Of a stretch of 42,451 nucleotides of DNA, positions 1 through 8,387 are shown piece after piece (the first letter of the stretch is position 1; the number at the start of each line of letters is the position of its first letter). The position numbers and the translations under genes are program-made. The notes under the pieces were generated by a model that was not told the DNA's origin, did not search any database, and saw nothing but the letters and a program-made list of their open reading frames with translations. This DNA is from Acidobacteriota bacterium (GTDB taxonomy: Bacteria; Acidobacteriota; Terriglobia; Acidiferrales; UBA7541): NCBI GenBank assembly GCA_021324935.1, contig JAJPIE010000047.1, positions 1-42,451 on the forward strand. The letters are read 5' to 3'.

Positions 1-98
1 AGCACTTCTTAGACCGTGATGCACAGTCCGTGCACACAGGGCTTGCCACCGCGCTTCCCGGGTTCAATGGTGATGAAGTCTTCGTACTTATAGCCTCA
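1..98 (-). pseudogene. DUF433 (antitoxin-like) gene remnant, broken
   Basis: Minus-strand translation from about 95 to 12 reads GYKYEDFITIEPGKRGGKP followed by CVHGLCITV. This is the N-terminal signature of DUF433 proteins (ITIxPxxxGGKPxIxGxRITV), small winged-helix proteins often paired as antitoxins with PIN-like toxins. The frame has no start codon: a TGA at 96-98 precedes the Gly codon, and TAT sits where an initiating ATG would be expected. It is interrupted by TAA at 9-11, where family members usually carry Tyr (ITVYDVL). The frame appears to continue past the window edge (E-V-L). I read it as a decayed gene; the family call rests on motif memory only. Confidence 0.55.
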
Positions 99-100
99 CT

Positions 101-352
101 CTAGGCAAATTCATCTTCTGTGGCAATCGATAATTCCAGGCTGAGGCGAATCTGCGCATTTCCGGCACCCAGGCCCTCTCGCCCAAGCCGTTGACGCTTC
201 CCGGAAACGAACACAAAATATTCGTAATAAGGGCATGCCGCGCCACCGTCGACAAAGGCGTAACGGAATCGTTGCCCCTCAGATCTGTTTGTTCCGCCGC
301 CGCGGGCTCTCAATCTCCGGGAATCTGCGTAAAGGAACACACCGCAAGCCAC
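101..352 (-). CDS. Hypothetical protein, uncertain
   Basis: An 83-codon frame beginning with GTG. The middle part (FRYAFVDGGAACPYYEY and FVFVSGKRQR) looks protein-like, with mixed hydrophobic and aromatic spacing, while the first 25 residues are Arg/Gly-rich and look like non-coding translation. The start may therefore be further in, or the gene may be a fragment. It lies between the DUF433 remnant and the TonB-like gene, both on the same strand. No family is recognised. It could be a chance ORF in GC-rich DNA. Confidence 0.25.
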   Translation of the reverse strand: MACGVFLYADSRRLRARGGGTNRSEGQRFRYAFVDGGAACPYYEYFVFVSGKRQRLGREGLGAGNAQIRLSLELSIATEDEFA

Positions 353-435
353 TCGCTCAATGCTCGCGACTTACGAACTCCGACTTACCTGCTTTTCCGG
401 GTCGCTGGCCGCCGGGCGCTGACCGCTTTACCGCC

Positions 436-2487
436 TCACGGATCAAACCAGAACTTCACCGTCACCACCACTTTCGACGCCACCGCCTTCCCTCCCTGCG
501 TCGCCGGCGCATACTCATATTGCTTCAGCGCGTCGATTGCCGCCTGCCGCAGCGCGGGCGGCCCCACCAGAATTTTAAAATCGCCAATGTGTCCCGCCGC
601 ATCCACCACCGCTTCAATCCGCACGTCGCCCGTGATGTAATTCCGCATCGCGTCCGGTGGATAGATCGGCTGCACGGCATGCAGCAGCTTTGCCGGCAGC
701 ACCGGCGCATCCGCCGGCACCACGGACTCTGCCGGCTTCGGCGTCGACTCCGAACTCGTCTCCGCCTTCCCGTGATTCTTTCCGCTTTTCGCGCCGCCCG
801 CCTTCGCCGCGGACTCTTTCTTCCCGCTTGCCTTCGCTTCCGCCGCTTTCTTTTCCGGCGCCTTTTCTTCCGCTACCGCCGGCGCGGTAGCTTCACTCTT
901 CGGCGACGCAAATGTATTTGAACCGCCCGAGGCATGCTCCGTCGCCACTGGTGTCGCATTGGTTCCCGTCGTAGCTCCGGCCGTCCCGTTATTTCCCGCA
1001 GCAGGCACGCTCGTTGTCCCTGGGTTGGCCACCGCGCTGCTCGCAACTGCCGCAGGTCTCGCCGGAGTCGCAGCCTTCGTCGCCGCAGGCCCCGCTGTTT
1101 TCGGCGGCCGGTGCGCAAACGGCAGCCAGCCCTTGTACCAAGCGAATCCTCCCCCGCCCACCAGCAGCACCACCAGGACACCCGCGACCACGACTTCCAC
1201 CCAGCCGGCTTTCTTCCGCAGCGGCTTGTAGATGTTGTACGGGTCGTTCGGGTCCAGCCCCTTTGGCGCCCGCGAAAAATCCAGCGACGGTTTGGGCAGC
1301 AATTCATCCAGCGGATCAATTTCTTCTTTGGCCTGGTTCGCTGTCACGCCCTCAGGCGACACTGGCGCGGCGGTCTCTAAGGGCGTAAACGCTGCCGCGC
1401 TCGGCAGCTTCATGCCAATCTTCGGGACGGTCGGCGCCGGTGGCGGCGCTGCCGCCGGCACTTCCTTCACCTGCTCCGGTGCTGCTGGTGGATTTTCTCC
1501 CTCTGCCTGCTCGCGCTCCCGTCGCTCCTGCTCATCCTGCTTCCGCTTCCGCTCGTTCTCGATCGACTCCAGTTCCCACTTCCGGGCTTCCTCGGAAGCC
1601 TTCTTCGACTCTTCGTCAGTTGCCCAAGAACCTTTCTGCCGCGCCTCGGTCTCCGCCGCCGCGCGTGCCGCCGCTTCCGCCTCCGCCAATCTTCGTGACG
1701 TCTCGTCCTGCGCCGGCTGGTTCACCTCACTCGGCTGGACGTTCCGCGCCTGCTGCGCCTGCAATTTCTGCCGCGCTTCTTCCACCAGCCGCGCCGCGCG
1801 CTCTCTCGCTTCCCGTTCGATGCGTTCCGCGCGTTCCTTCGCTTCGGATTCCGCCGCCGCACGGGCTGCCGCCTCGGCTTCCGCCAGCCGCCGCGCCTGC
1901 GTGTCGCGGTCTTCGTCCGGTTTCTTTTCTTCCGCTGTCTGCTTCTGTTGCAGTTCGCGGAGCTGCGCTCTCAGCGCTTCCACTTCCTTCTTGAGCTGAG
2001 TCACGTCTTCCGTCTTGGGCGCTGTAACCGGCTCGCTTCGATCGTCCTCGGTCGTATCCTCGGCCTCTACCGCTTCCGCTGTCGGCGGACGCTGCTCCGT
2101 TTCCTCATGCTCCGGAAACGATACGCCCCAGAAATTGTCCGCCGGCTCCGTGAACTCCAATTCCACGTAGCAGCTCGTCGGCCGGAAATTTCGCTTGTGC
2201 ACCACCTGGCACACCACTTCGCGTTTCGACCGCTTGTCGGTGAGGAAAAGCAGCTGTCCTACAGTTATTGCCGCCGAAAGTTGAATCACCGCCCCGTCTT
2301 TAAACACCAGCACCGTCGTCGTGTCTTCGGTGAAAAGCTCACGCTTGTCCTGCGCGCTCGCGGGACGCGCTCCCGCCACGCTCACCGGCACTTCCAAAGC
2401 CACCGGGTTCGGCCGCTTGGCTTTCGGCTCGCTCTTGCCCGCTGCTCCCGGCTTGTCCTTGACCTTTTCGTCTGTCGCGGATGACAC
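436..2487 (-). CDS. TonB-family energy transducer with N-terminal PilZ-like domain
   Basis: A 683-residue protein read from a GTG start with GAGGG upstream. In order: a basic, Pro-rich leader; a PilZ-like beta domain at about 28-126 that ends in NFWGVSFP; a long charged Ala/Glu/Arg coiled coil at about 159-332; a Pro-rich linker; one membrane segment at about 428-451; a Pro/Ala/Thr-rich periplasmic stretch; and a C-terminal TonB domain from about 601 (AVQPIYPPDAM, then GDVRIEAVVDAAGHI). The last part is the family hallmark: TonB proteins carry proton-motive energy from the inner membrane to outer-membrane receptors. Here the N-terminus should be cytoplasmic and unusually large. The PilZ-like domain lacks the canonical RxxxR and (D/N)xSxxG c-di-GMP motifs, so ligand binding is doubtful. 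It resembles the PilZ protein at 21.4-21.8 kb. No exbB/exbD is adjacent. A TonB-dependent receptor lies at 28.1 kb. Confidence 0.85.
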   Translation of the reverse strand: MSSATDEKVKDKPGAAGKSEPKAKRPNPVALEVPVSVAGARPASAQDKRELFTEDTTTVLVFKDGAVIQLSAAITVGQLLFLTDKRSKREVVCQVVHKRNFRPTSCYVELEFTEPADNFWGVSFPEHEETEQRPPTAEAVEAEDTTEDDRSEPVTAPKTEDVTQLKKEVEALRAQLRELQQKQTAEEKKPDEDRDTQARRLAEAEAAARAAAESEAKERAERIEREARERAARLVEEARQKLQAQQARNVQPSEVNQPAQDETSRRLAEAEAAARAAAETEARQKGSWATDEESKKASEEARKWELESIENERKRKQDEQERREREQAEGENPPAAPEQVKEVPAAAPPPAPTVPKIGMKLPSAAAFTPLETAAPVSPEGVTANQAKEEIDPLDELLPKPSLDFSRAPKGLDPNDPYNIYKPLRKKAGWVEVVVAGVLVVLLVGGGGFAWYKGWLPFAHRPPKTAGPAATKAATPARPAAVASSAVANPGTTSVPAAGNNGTAGATTGTNATPVATEHASGGSNTFASPKSEATAPAVAEEKAPEKKAAEAKASGKKESAAKAGGAKSGKNHGKAETSSESTPKPAESVVPADAPVLPAKLLHAVQPIYPPDAMRNYITGDVRIEAVVDAAGHIGDFKILVGPPALRQAAIDALKQYEYAPATQGGKAVASKVVVTVKFWFDP

Positions 2488-2793
2488 TTCGTTCGCCCTC
2501 AGTTGAAGCCGTCCAACGCTACTTCCAGAATCCGCAGCCGCGGCTCCGTCCCCGCGCAGCCGCTTACTTCGCCGCTCTGCGCGGGCGGACTCCTCCGCCT
2601 GCCGCCACTGCGCGCTCTACTAGTTTTTCAGCCTGCCATCCGGCCAGCCATAGTACGCACGTACAGGCGTGACCAATCCGCCCATACCCTCCCGGACCTC
2701 TTCTATGCCCAGTTTATCGGCCCGCCTCTTCTCCCACTCCGTTCCTCGTGTATTGGCCGACCTTTGGGTCGGCTCTGCTCTTGCCGCTTCTCC
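2488..2793. other. Intergenic spacer upstream of the TonB-like gene
   Basis: About 300 bases between two minus-strand genes. It should hold the promoter of the TonB-like gene. A weak minus-strand candidate is TTGGTC followed by TACTAT near 2650-2677, with a 15-base spacer, overlapping a near-palindrome (GTACGCACGTAC). Apart from the hairpin annotated at 2756-2773, I see no gene or RNA here. Confidence 0.4.
2756..2773 (-). terminator. Hairpin just downstream of the amidohydrolase gene
   Basis: Perfect 7-bp stem GCCGACC/GGTCGGC with a 4-base loop, about 20 bases past the stop of the minus-strand amidohydrolase. There is no clear U-run, so it may act as a weak terminator or transcript end-protector, or be a degenerate REP-like hairpin. 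Confidence 0.4.
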
Positions 2794-4074
2794 CTATTTT
2801 TCCCCCGCCTCGTTCCTGGCCACCTTCCCGCCCTTCATCACAAACGCCGGCGCCTCCAGCAGCTTGACGTCCGCCAGCGGATCGCCCTTCACCCCAACGA
2901 TGTCCGCGTAATGCCCCGTCTCGATCACGCCCACCTTATCCTTCCATCCAATCAAATCCGCAGCGTTGATTGTCGCCGCCTGGATGGCGGCAATCGGCTG
3001 CATCCCCCATTCCACCATCTTGGCAAACTGCCTCGCATTGTCCCCGTGCGGATAAACTCCCGCATCCGTACCGAACGCCATCTTCGCCCCCGCCTGAAAC
3101 GCCTTGCGAAAATTCTCCCTCTGCATTCGTCCCACCTTCTTTTCTTTTTCGATGGACTCCGGCAGCATTCCCGCCTTTGCACCTTCTTGCAAAATGTAAT
3201 CGTCGTTATAAATGTCGAAGACCAGGTAAGTTCCGTGCTGCTTCGCCAGGGCGATCCCTTCGTCGTCAATCAGGCTCGAATGCTCAATGGAATCGATCCC
3301 CGCCAAAATCGCATCCTTGATAGATTGTGTCCCGTGCGCGTGCGCCGCCACTTTGCGCCCCAGTTTGTGCGCCTCGTCCGCAATCGCCTTTAACTCCTCC
3401 GGCGTGTATTGCGGCGTCCCCGGCTGGTCTCCCTTGCTCAACACCCCGCCCGACGCGCACACCTTGATCAAGTCCGCGCCATACTTCACCACTTCCCGCA
3501 CTTTCGCGCGTGCCGCCCACGGGCCGTCCGCCACGCCCCCTTCTCGAAAGTGAAATTCATACGGAAGCAGGTTGTTGTCGCAATGCCCGCCCGTAATCCC
3601 AAGCGGCGGACCCGATACCAGCATCCGCGGCCCGGGAACGTCGCCATCGTTGATCCCGTCGCGCAGCGCCACGTCCGTGAAATTCCCCGCGCCCACGTTC
3701 CGCACCGTCGTGAATCCCGCGTGCAGCGTCTTTGCCGCGTTCTTCGCTCCGATAAGCGCTTCGCGCGGCACGGATATCCCCAGTCCCGCATAGCCGCTCG
3801 CGCTCGGATCCGAAGTCAAGTGCGTATGCACATCGATCAGCCCCGGCAGGCAAGTCTCCTGCGAAAGATCGACCGGCGTAACGCCCGCGGGCAGCGCCGC
3901 ATTCTCGGAAACCGCGGTAATTGTGCCGTCTTCGTCGAACACAACCGTCTGGTCCGCCAGCATCTTTCCCGTTCGCACATCCAGCAGCTTCCCGCAGCGC
4001 ACCGCCCCCGGCCCCGCCAACGCCAACGACGCCATCCCCAGCCACACCGCCGCCACACGCGCCAGAATCTTCAT
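2794..4074 (-). CDS. Secreted metal-dependent amidohydrolase (imidazolonepropionase-like)
   Basis: A 426-residue protein with an N-terminal signal peptide (about 1-20, ending ALAG). The amidohydrolase metal centre is visible: HxH at His83/His85 in DVHTHL, a likely carbamylated Lys204 in DLIKVCASGG, His245/His247 in AHAHG, His265 in SIEHSSLID and Asp337 in GTDAGVYPHG. The C-terminus has the usual GHYADIVGVKGDPLADV beta-sandwich return. Family members of this COG1228 group hydrolyse dipeptides (including prolidase-type activities) or cyclic amides; the substrate cannot be told here. The export signal implies a periplasmic site of action. It is monocistronic as far as visible, transcribed toward the TonB-like gene. 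Confidence 0.85.
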   Translation of the reverse strand: MKILARVAAVWLGMASLALAGPGAVRCGKLLDVRTGKMLADQTVVFDEDGTITAVSENAALPAGVTPVDLSQETCLPGLIDVHTHLTSDPSASGYAGLGISVPREALIGAKNAAKTLHAGFTTVRNVGAGNFTDVALRDGINDGDVPGPRMLVSGPPLGITGGHCDNNLLPYEFHFREGGVADGPWAARAKVREVVKYGADLIKVCASGGVLSKGDQPGTPQYTPEELKAIADEAHKLGRKVAAHAHGTQSIKDAILAGIDSIEHSSLIDDEGIALAKQHGTYLVFDIYNDDYILQEGAKAGMLPESIEKEKKVGRMQRENFRKAFQAGAKMAFGTDAGVYPHGDNARQFAKMVEWGMQPIAAIQAATINAADLIGWKDKVGVIETGHYADIVGVKGDPLADVKLLEAPAFVMKGGKVARNEAGEK

Positions 4075-4298
4075 ATCGCCTCTCCTAGAAATCGGAAATT
4101 GCGCCAGCCAGCATACTCGAACCCGCGCCGCAAGTCACAAATCGCGGGCCCAACCTCTCGACGATCACCCATCCGGCGACCATCCTTGCTCTGCTTGGTA
4201 TCCCAAGCAAATTCCCCCAGGCGCCCGCCCGTCGCGCTTTTCCGCCTACGATTCATCCATGTACAGCATCACCAAGCTTTTTAAGGGGGACCACGGGT

Positions 4299-4505
4299 AT
4301 GAGTATGGGCCAGTTGTACCGGTGTCAGAATCCAGCTTGCCGAAAGGAGATTGTTCTTCCGCATGCGCCAGCCAGCCGTCGCGAAAATCCCACTTGCTCG
4401 TGTGGGTCGGCGATGAAAAGGCCCTATCAAAGGCCTGAATTGCGAGTCCTTTCCGCTTCCGGAGCGCCCCCTTCCCGCGGCAATCGCACGCCTTCGCGGA
4501 AGTAA
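4299..4505 (+). CDS. Small zinc-ribbon protein
   Basis: A 68-residue protein with two cysteine pairs, Cys9/Cys14 (CQNPAC) and Cys33/Cys35 (CSC), consistent with a zinc ribbon. The basic tail is rich in Arg, Pro and Ser. A strong ribosome site (AAGGGGGA) precedes ATG 4299; an in-frame ATG two codons on is an alternative. It is followed after 23 bases by a small membrane-protein gene on the same strand, so the two may be cotranscribed. Function unknown; a nucleic-acid-binding or metallochaperone role would be a guess. Confidence 0.6.
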   Translation: MSMGQLYRCQNPACRKEIVLPHAPASRRENPTCSCGSAMKRPYQRPELRVLSASGAPPSRGNRTPSRK

Positions 4506-4528
4506 CCCGGCTCGGTCAGGAATTCGAC

Positions 4529-4744
4529 ATGCGCGACTTCTTCACTCCATGCGTCTGCGGCGTTCTCTTTCTGTTCCTCGGCGCCGCCCTGCTCACCAAT
4601 GCAGGCTCCAGCTCCCAATCGAGCGCAACCCCTTTCCTCCTCCTTGGCGCAGTGCTTCTCTCCTGTGGCATTTTTGCGCTTTGGTATGTCGGCAAATGCT
4701 GGTGGGGCTGGCGCAAGGAATACCGTCGCGACCGCAACGAATAG
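4529..4744 (+). CDS. Small two-helix membrane protein
   Basis: 71 residues with two predicted membrane helices (about 6-25 and 34-55) separated by a Ser-rich turn, then a basic tail (WWGWRKEYRRDRNE). The positive tail suggests a cytoplasmic C-terminus. It lies 23 bases downstream of the zinc-ribbon gene. No family is recognised. Confidence 0.5.
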   Translation: MRDFFTPCVCGVLFLFLGAALLTNAGSSSQSSATPFLLLGAVLLSCGIFALWYVGKCWWGWRKEYRRDRNE

Positions 4745-4988
4745 CCAATCGGCCTCCGCTTATCGCCAGAACCTCATCCTGGGCCAGCCTTCCGCGGCGG
4801 TCCCTTTCCTTGTTCACCCGATATCGCCAAATTAGGCCCGCGGAACATTTTCCCCGGCAACGGCGTATCAAAGGTGGTCATTAGGCGGAAGGTTTGGCTT
4901 CAACTGGGACGCACCCTGACCTTCTCGCCGCCGTATCGGCTTTTTAACGAACCGCCAAGCACGCCTCGGCGGCACCTGGGAGAATGCA

Positions 4989-5813
4989 ATGTCTAGATCC
5001 CTTTGCTCGCTTGTGGTTTTACTCTGCGCCGTGCTTCCTTCCGTTGCGCGGCAAGACCCCGTGAATCAACCGCCCACTCCAGCACGCGCCGAAGTTCTTG
5101 TGCTCGGCGTCTATCACATGGACAACCCCGGACGCGACCTCTTCAACATGCAAGCTGACGATGTCCTCGCTCCCAAGCGCCAGGCAGAAATCGCCCAGGT
5201 CATCGAGGCTCTCAAGAAATTCCACCCCACGAAAATTGCCGTCGAAAGCGACGTCAGCAGCGACCGCCTGCCCAAGCTCTATGCCGATTATCTCGCCGGC
5301 AAACACGAACTCACCCGGGACGAACGGGAACAACTCGGTTTCCGTCTGGCCAAAGAACTCGCTCACAAAACGGTCTATCCCGTCGATGCCGACGGCGACT
5401 TCCCTTTCCAACGCGTCGTGGATTATGCGAAAGCCACCAACCGCTCTGAGGAACTCGACGCCATCATGGCTGAACTCGGCGCCATGGTGAAAGCCCAGGA
5501 CGATTTCCTCCACTCACACACCGTACTCGAAACGCTTCTACACATGAATTCGGACGCAAAGGTCGCCGAGGATGTCGGCTTCTACTTCCGCGAAGGCTCT
5601 TACGGCGAACCGGGCGACTGGGCCGGCGCCGACCTGCTCGCCGAGTGGTTCCGCCGCAACGCGCGGATCTACAGCAACGTCATGCAGATCGTCGAATCTC
5701 CCAACGAGCGTGTTCTGGTCATTTTTGGCGCCGGGCACCTGGGCTGGCTTCGCAACGATTTTGCCGGCAACCCTGCTGTGCAACTCCGCAAACTCTCGGA
5801 GTTCGCTCAATAA
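4989..5813 (+). CDS. Secreted DUF5694/TraB-like protein
   Basis: 274 residues. A signal peptide (about 1-21) is followed by a TraB/Tiki-like fold outline: a first GxxH-type motif in LGVYHMDNPGRD, an acidic motif in KIAVESDVS, and a second GxxH-type motif in IFGAGHLGWLRND near the C-terminus. Paired GxxH and Glu motifs are the presumed metal-binding site of TraB/Tiki-like proteases, and DUF5694 proteins share them. GGGAG lies upstream of ATG 4989. The export signal implies a periplasmic or outer-membrane location. No experimental function is known to me for this subgroup. Confidence 0.75.
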   Translation: MSRSLCSLVVLLCAVLPSVARQDPVNQPPTPARAEVLVLGVYHMDNPGRDLFNMQADDVLAPKRQAEIAQVIEALKKFHPTKIAVESDVSSDRLPKLYADYLAGKHELTRDEREQLGFRLAKELAHKTVYPVDADGDFPFQRVVDYAKATNRSEELDAIMAELGAMVKAQDDFLHSHTVLETLLHMNSDAKVAEDVGFYFREGSYGEPGDWAGADLLAEWFRRNARIYSNVMQIVESPNERVLVIFGAGHLGWLRNDFAGNPAVQLRKLSEFAQ

Positions 5814-5843
5814 CGCATCCTCTAGGGTTCGTGCCGCCCGCAA

Positions 5844-6065
5844 TTATTCCTGAAACCTGGGCCGCGGCTTACCCTTCTCCGCCTCGTCGCCCGGCTCAAG
5901 CTCGCAGCGATGCCAGGCTTCGTCCTCGGCGTGTACCACGCAAAACCACTTCCCGCAGACGCTGCAATGGCACGTCGCGGCCAATTTGCACGCTTCTTCG
6001 GTCGCCGTGATCGCCTGGCACACCCATTCGTAGTTCGCCCTCTCCGTCTGTTTCTCTAGTTGCAT
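5844..6065 (-). CDS. Small cysteine/histidine-rich zinc-finger protein
   Basis: 73 residues from ATG 6065, chosen because AAGGGAG sits at the right distance upstream and the longer frame would overlap the preceding CBS gene. Cys16, Cys26, Cys32, Cys34, Cys37 and Cys42, then His45, His52 and Cys54 (core CHCSVCGKWFCVVH) suggest a B-box or LIM-like zinc site. It lies 52 bases downstream of the CBS-domain gene on the same strand and is probably cotranscribed. No named family is recognised. Confidence 0.6.
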   Translation of the reverse strand: MQLEKQTERANYEWVCQAITATEEACKLAATCHCSVCGKWFCVVHAEDEAWHRCELEPGDEAEKGKPRPRFQE

Positions 6066-6117
6066 CCTGGCTACTCCCTTCACGCGCCCCGCGCCGCCCA
6101 GGTCCCCGGTCAATCCG

Positions 6118-6552
6118 TCAGCGCACCGCGTACACGTACGACTCCAGCACATCCGCCCGCTCTTTCTCGTCCCAGACCATCGCTTTCAGCAGGTCGTTGA
6201 TCGACAGCATGCCGTGAAATTCGCCGTTCTCCTCCACAATCACCAGGTGGTGTACGCCTTCCTGCTCCATCAACTTCATGCCCTCCTCAAAGTGCATGTG
6301 CGGCGTCACCCTGAAGAGCCTCGTGCTCATAATGTCCGAAACCTTCACCCAGGCCGGGCACAGATTTTTCGCCGCCACCTTGTCGGAAATGTCGCTTTGC
6401 GCAATCACTCCCGCCAGTTGCCCCAGCCTGTTCACCACGCCCGCCGCGCGAATCTGCTTTTCGTATAAATACTGTGCGGCTTCCAGCACCGAGGCGTCTT
6501 CCAGAACCGCAAAAATTTCTCTCCGGGACCCGATCAAGTCTGAAACTTTCAT
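6118..6552 (-). CDS. Two-CBS-domain protein
   Basis: 144 residues made almost entirely of a CBS pair (Bateman module): first repeat about 1-65 (GVVNRLGQLAGVIAQSDISD), second about 70-135 (HHLVIVEENGEFHGMLSINDLL). Such proteins bind adenine nucleotides or S-adenosyl compounds and regulate a partner enzyme or transporter. No fused effector domain is present, so any partner is in trans. Its minus-strand neighbour downstream is the small zinc protein. Confidence 0.85.
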   Translation of the reverse strand: MKVSDLIGSRREIFAVLEDASVLEAAQYLYEKQIRAAGVVNRLGQLAGVIAQSDISDKVAAKNLCPAWVKVSDIMSTRLFRVTPHMHFEEGMKLMEQEGVHHLVIVEENGEFHGMLSINDLLKAMVWDEKERADVLESYVYAVR

Positions 6553-6843
6553 GGGATCCTCCCCATCGGAATGCGCTCACAGTGATCGGCGCGATTCCCC
6601 CTCATTCGGCCTTGCCGAGGGCTCCCCCGCTCTGGCTCGGTGGAAAGCCTCTCGATAGGTCGCTTACACGCCGTGTACCGCCCTGCATCACTTCTGTCTG
6701 TACCCGGCGTCACTCCACTTGGCCCACGCTGAACCTTTCGACGCCCCGCCTGGCAATCCGCCGTTCCCAAACCACAAGCTTCTCCTACCGCCGCCCGGCC
6801 AGTAACCCGGCCACTGTCTTTCCCTCCCGCAAATCTGCACCTC

Positions 6844-7698
6844 ATGCCAGTTACGCTCCGCATCTCGCGCGCTCACCATTCGCTGGTGCAGTCTTCCCTG
6901 GCAACTCGCGCTTCCCAGTTGGCCGTTCGCGCGCTTTTCTACTTCCTCGTCCCGGCCGCCCTTGCCTGCGTTTTCCCGCTTCGCGCCCAGCAATCCTCGC
7001 CAGCGCTGTCCGCCGCGCTCACCGAACCTTCCCTGCCTGAGCCTATCGCCCTCAAGGAAAGCCCCAGCGTCGAGTCGCCCGCGCCTATCCAACCCCGCGT
7101 CGCTCCTTCCAATGATCGCCTTTTCTGGGTCATGCCCAACTACCTGAGCGTCGAAGGCCACCAGGAAATTCAGCCGCTCTCCGCAAAAATTAAATTTCGG
7201 CTCTCCGAAAAGACCATGACCGACCCGGTCACCGTCTCTTTCCTCGGCACACTCGCCCTCATGAGCCAGGCCGGCAATTCCAATCCGTCTTATGGTCAGG
7301 AGCTTTCCGGTTACGCCAAGCGCTACGCCACGCTCTATGCCAACACCGGCATCGGCACCCTGATGACTGCTTCCGTCTTCCCCACGGTATTCAAACAAGA
7401 TCCGCGTTACTTCCAGCTCGGCTCCGGCAGCCCCTGGCGCCGCACCGTCTATTCCCTCAGCCGCATCTTCGTCACACGCGGCGATAGCGGCGCCGTTCAA
7501 TTCAACTATTCCGAAATCCTCGGCAACGGCGTCGCCGCCGGCCTCTCCAACACCTACCTGCCGCAAAATCAGCGCAACCTCGGCAACACCCTTCGCGTCT
7601 GGGGCGCCAACATCATGCTCAACACCATCTGCAACGTGGCCAAGGAATTCTGGCCCGACCTCCGCCGCAAAGCTCGCCGCCCGCGCAATTTCGATTAG
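6844..7698 (+). CDS. Conserved exported hypothetical protein (acidobacterial type)
   Basis: 284 residues. A hydrophobic segment at about 28-47 ending PLRAQQ looks like a signal peptide, preceded by a rather long N-terminal region, so the true start may be a later codon; no good ribosome site precedes ATG 6844. The mature part has a Pro-rich linker and a conserved-looking core (GYAKRYATLYANTGIG, FKQDPRYFQLG, EFWPDLRRK). I recall this type as a frequent hypothetical in Acidobacteria; I assign no function. It probably sits in the envelope. Confidence 0.6.
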   Translation: MPVTLRISRAHHSLVQSSLATRASQLAVRALFYFLVPAALACVFPLRAQQSSPALSAALTEPSLPEPIALKESPSVESPAPIQPRVAPSNDRLFWVMPNYLSVEGHQEIQPLSAKIKFRLSEKTMTDPVTVSFLGTLALMSQAGNSNPSYGQELSGYAKRYATLYANTGIGTLMTASVFPTVFKQDPRYFQLGSGSPWRRTVYSLSRIFVTRGDSGAVQFNYSEILGNGVAAGLSNTYLPQNQRNLGNTLRVWGANIMLNTICNVAKEFWPDLRRKARRPRNFD

Positions 7699-7855
7699 CC
7701 CGCCCTTCGTCATCGCGCTTGTTCATCATGCGTTTTCTCCAGCGGCTTCCGTGACGCACATCCTTGCCGTACGATTACACCGGGCATAACCTAATTGCGT
7801 TTTCTTCCCGCGGCCGCGTGTATCCTCCGCGGAGCAGCTATAGGTAGTGCGCGCC

Positions 7856-8290
7856 ATGCCAATCATCAAAGAATTTACCGTTTTAGTGGAAGACCAACCG
7901 AATGCACTCGGAGTACTCTGCCGAACCCTTGCCGAACACGAAGTAAATATCCTCGCCCTTCAATGTTTCCCGGTGCGGGATAAATTCGTGACTCGATTCA
8001 TCGTGGACAATCCCGAAAACGCGAAGTCCGTCCTGAACCGCAAGCAGCTCCCCTTTACGGAAACGAAGATCGTTCAGGCCAAAATCCTGCATCGCCCCGG
8101 CGAAATCGCCCGCCTCGCTTCCCGTTTGGGCAAGGCCAATATCAACATCAATTACGCCTATTGCGGCCTGGAGCCCGGCTCGAATGCGCCTTTGGTTTTC
8201 TTCAGTGTCGCGGAAGTCGAGGAAGCGGAGAAACTTCTCCGGGAGACCGCCGTAGCGGCGGTGGAGAAATCAGGTTCACGACTCGCCTGA
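7856..8290 (+). CDS. Tandem ACT-domain protein
   Basis: 144 residues from ATG 7856, preferred over the GTG at 7847 because AGGTAG lies 8 bases upstream. Two ACT domains: about 4-65 (FTVLVEDQPNALGVLCRTL) and about 70-135 (AKILHRPGEIARLASRLGK). ACT domains bind amino acids and regulate metabolic enzymes. Free-standing ACT pairs are usually regulatory subunits or sensors with an unknown partner. No catalytic domain is attached and no amino-acid enzyme is adjacent. Confidence 0.8.
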   Translation: MPIIKEFTVLVEDQPNALGVLCRTLAEHEVNILALQCFPVRDKFVTRFIVDNPENAKSVLNRKQLPFTETKIVQAKILHRPGEIARLASRLGKANININYAYCGLEPGSNAPLVFFSVAEVEEAEKLLRETAVAAVEKSGSRLA

Positions 8291-8387
8291 GCCGGAGTGC
8301 CTGCACCCGGACGCTTCGATTTTCCTCACGACAGATCGACTCTTCCAGCCTAAACCCCGCTGTTCCGGCCACCCCATTTTTCTTGGA

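Noticed and set aside
1232..1999. Ser/Ala-rich plus-strand ORF opposite the TonB-like gene
   Set aside because: Shadow of the coiled-coil region; low-complexity only.
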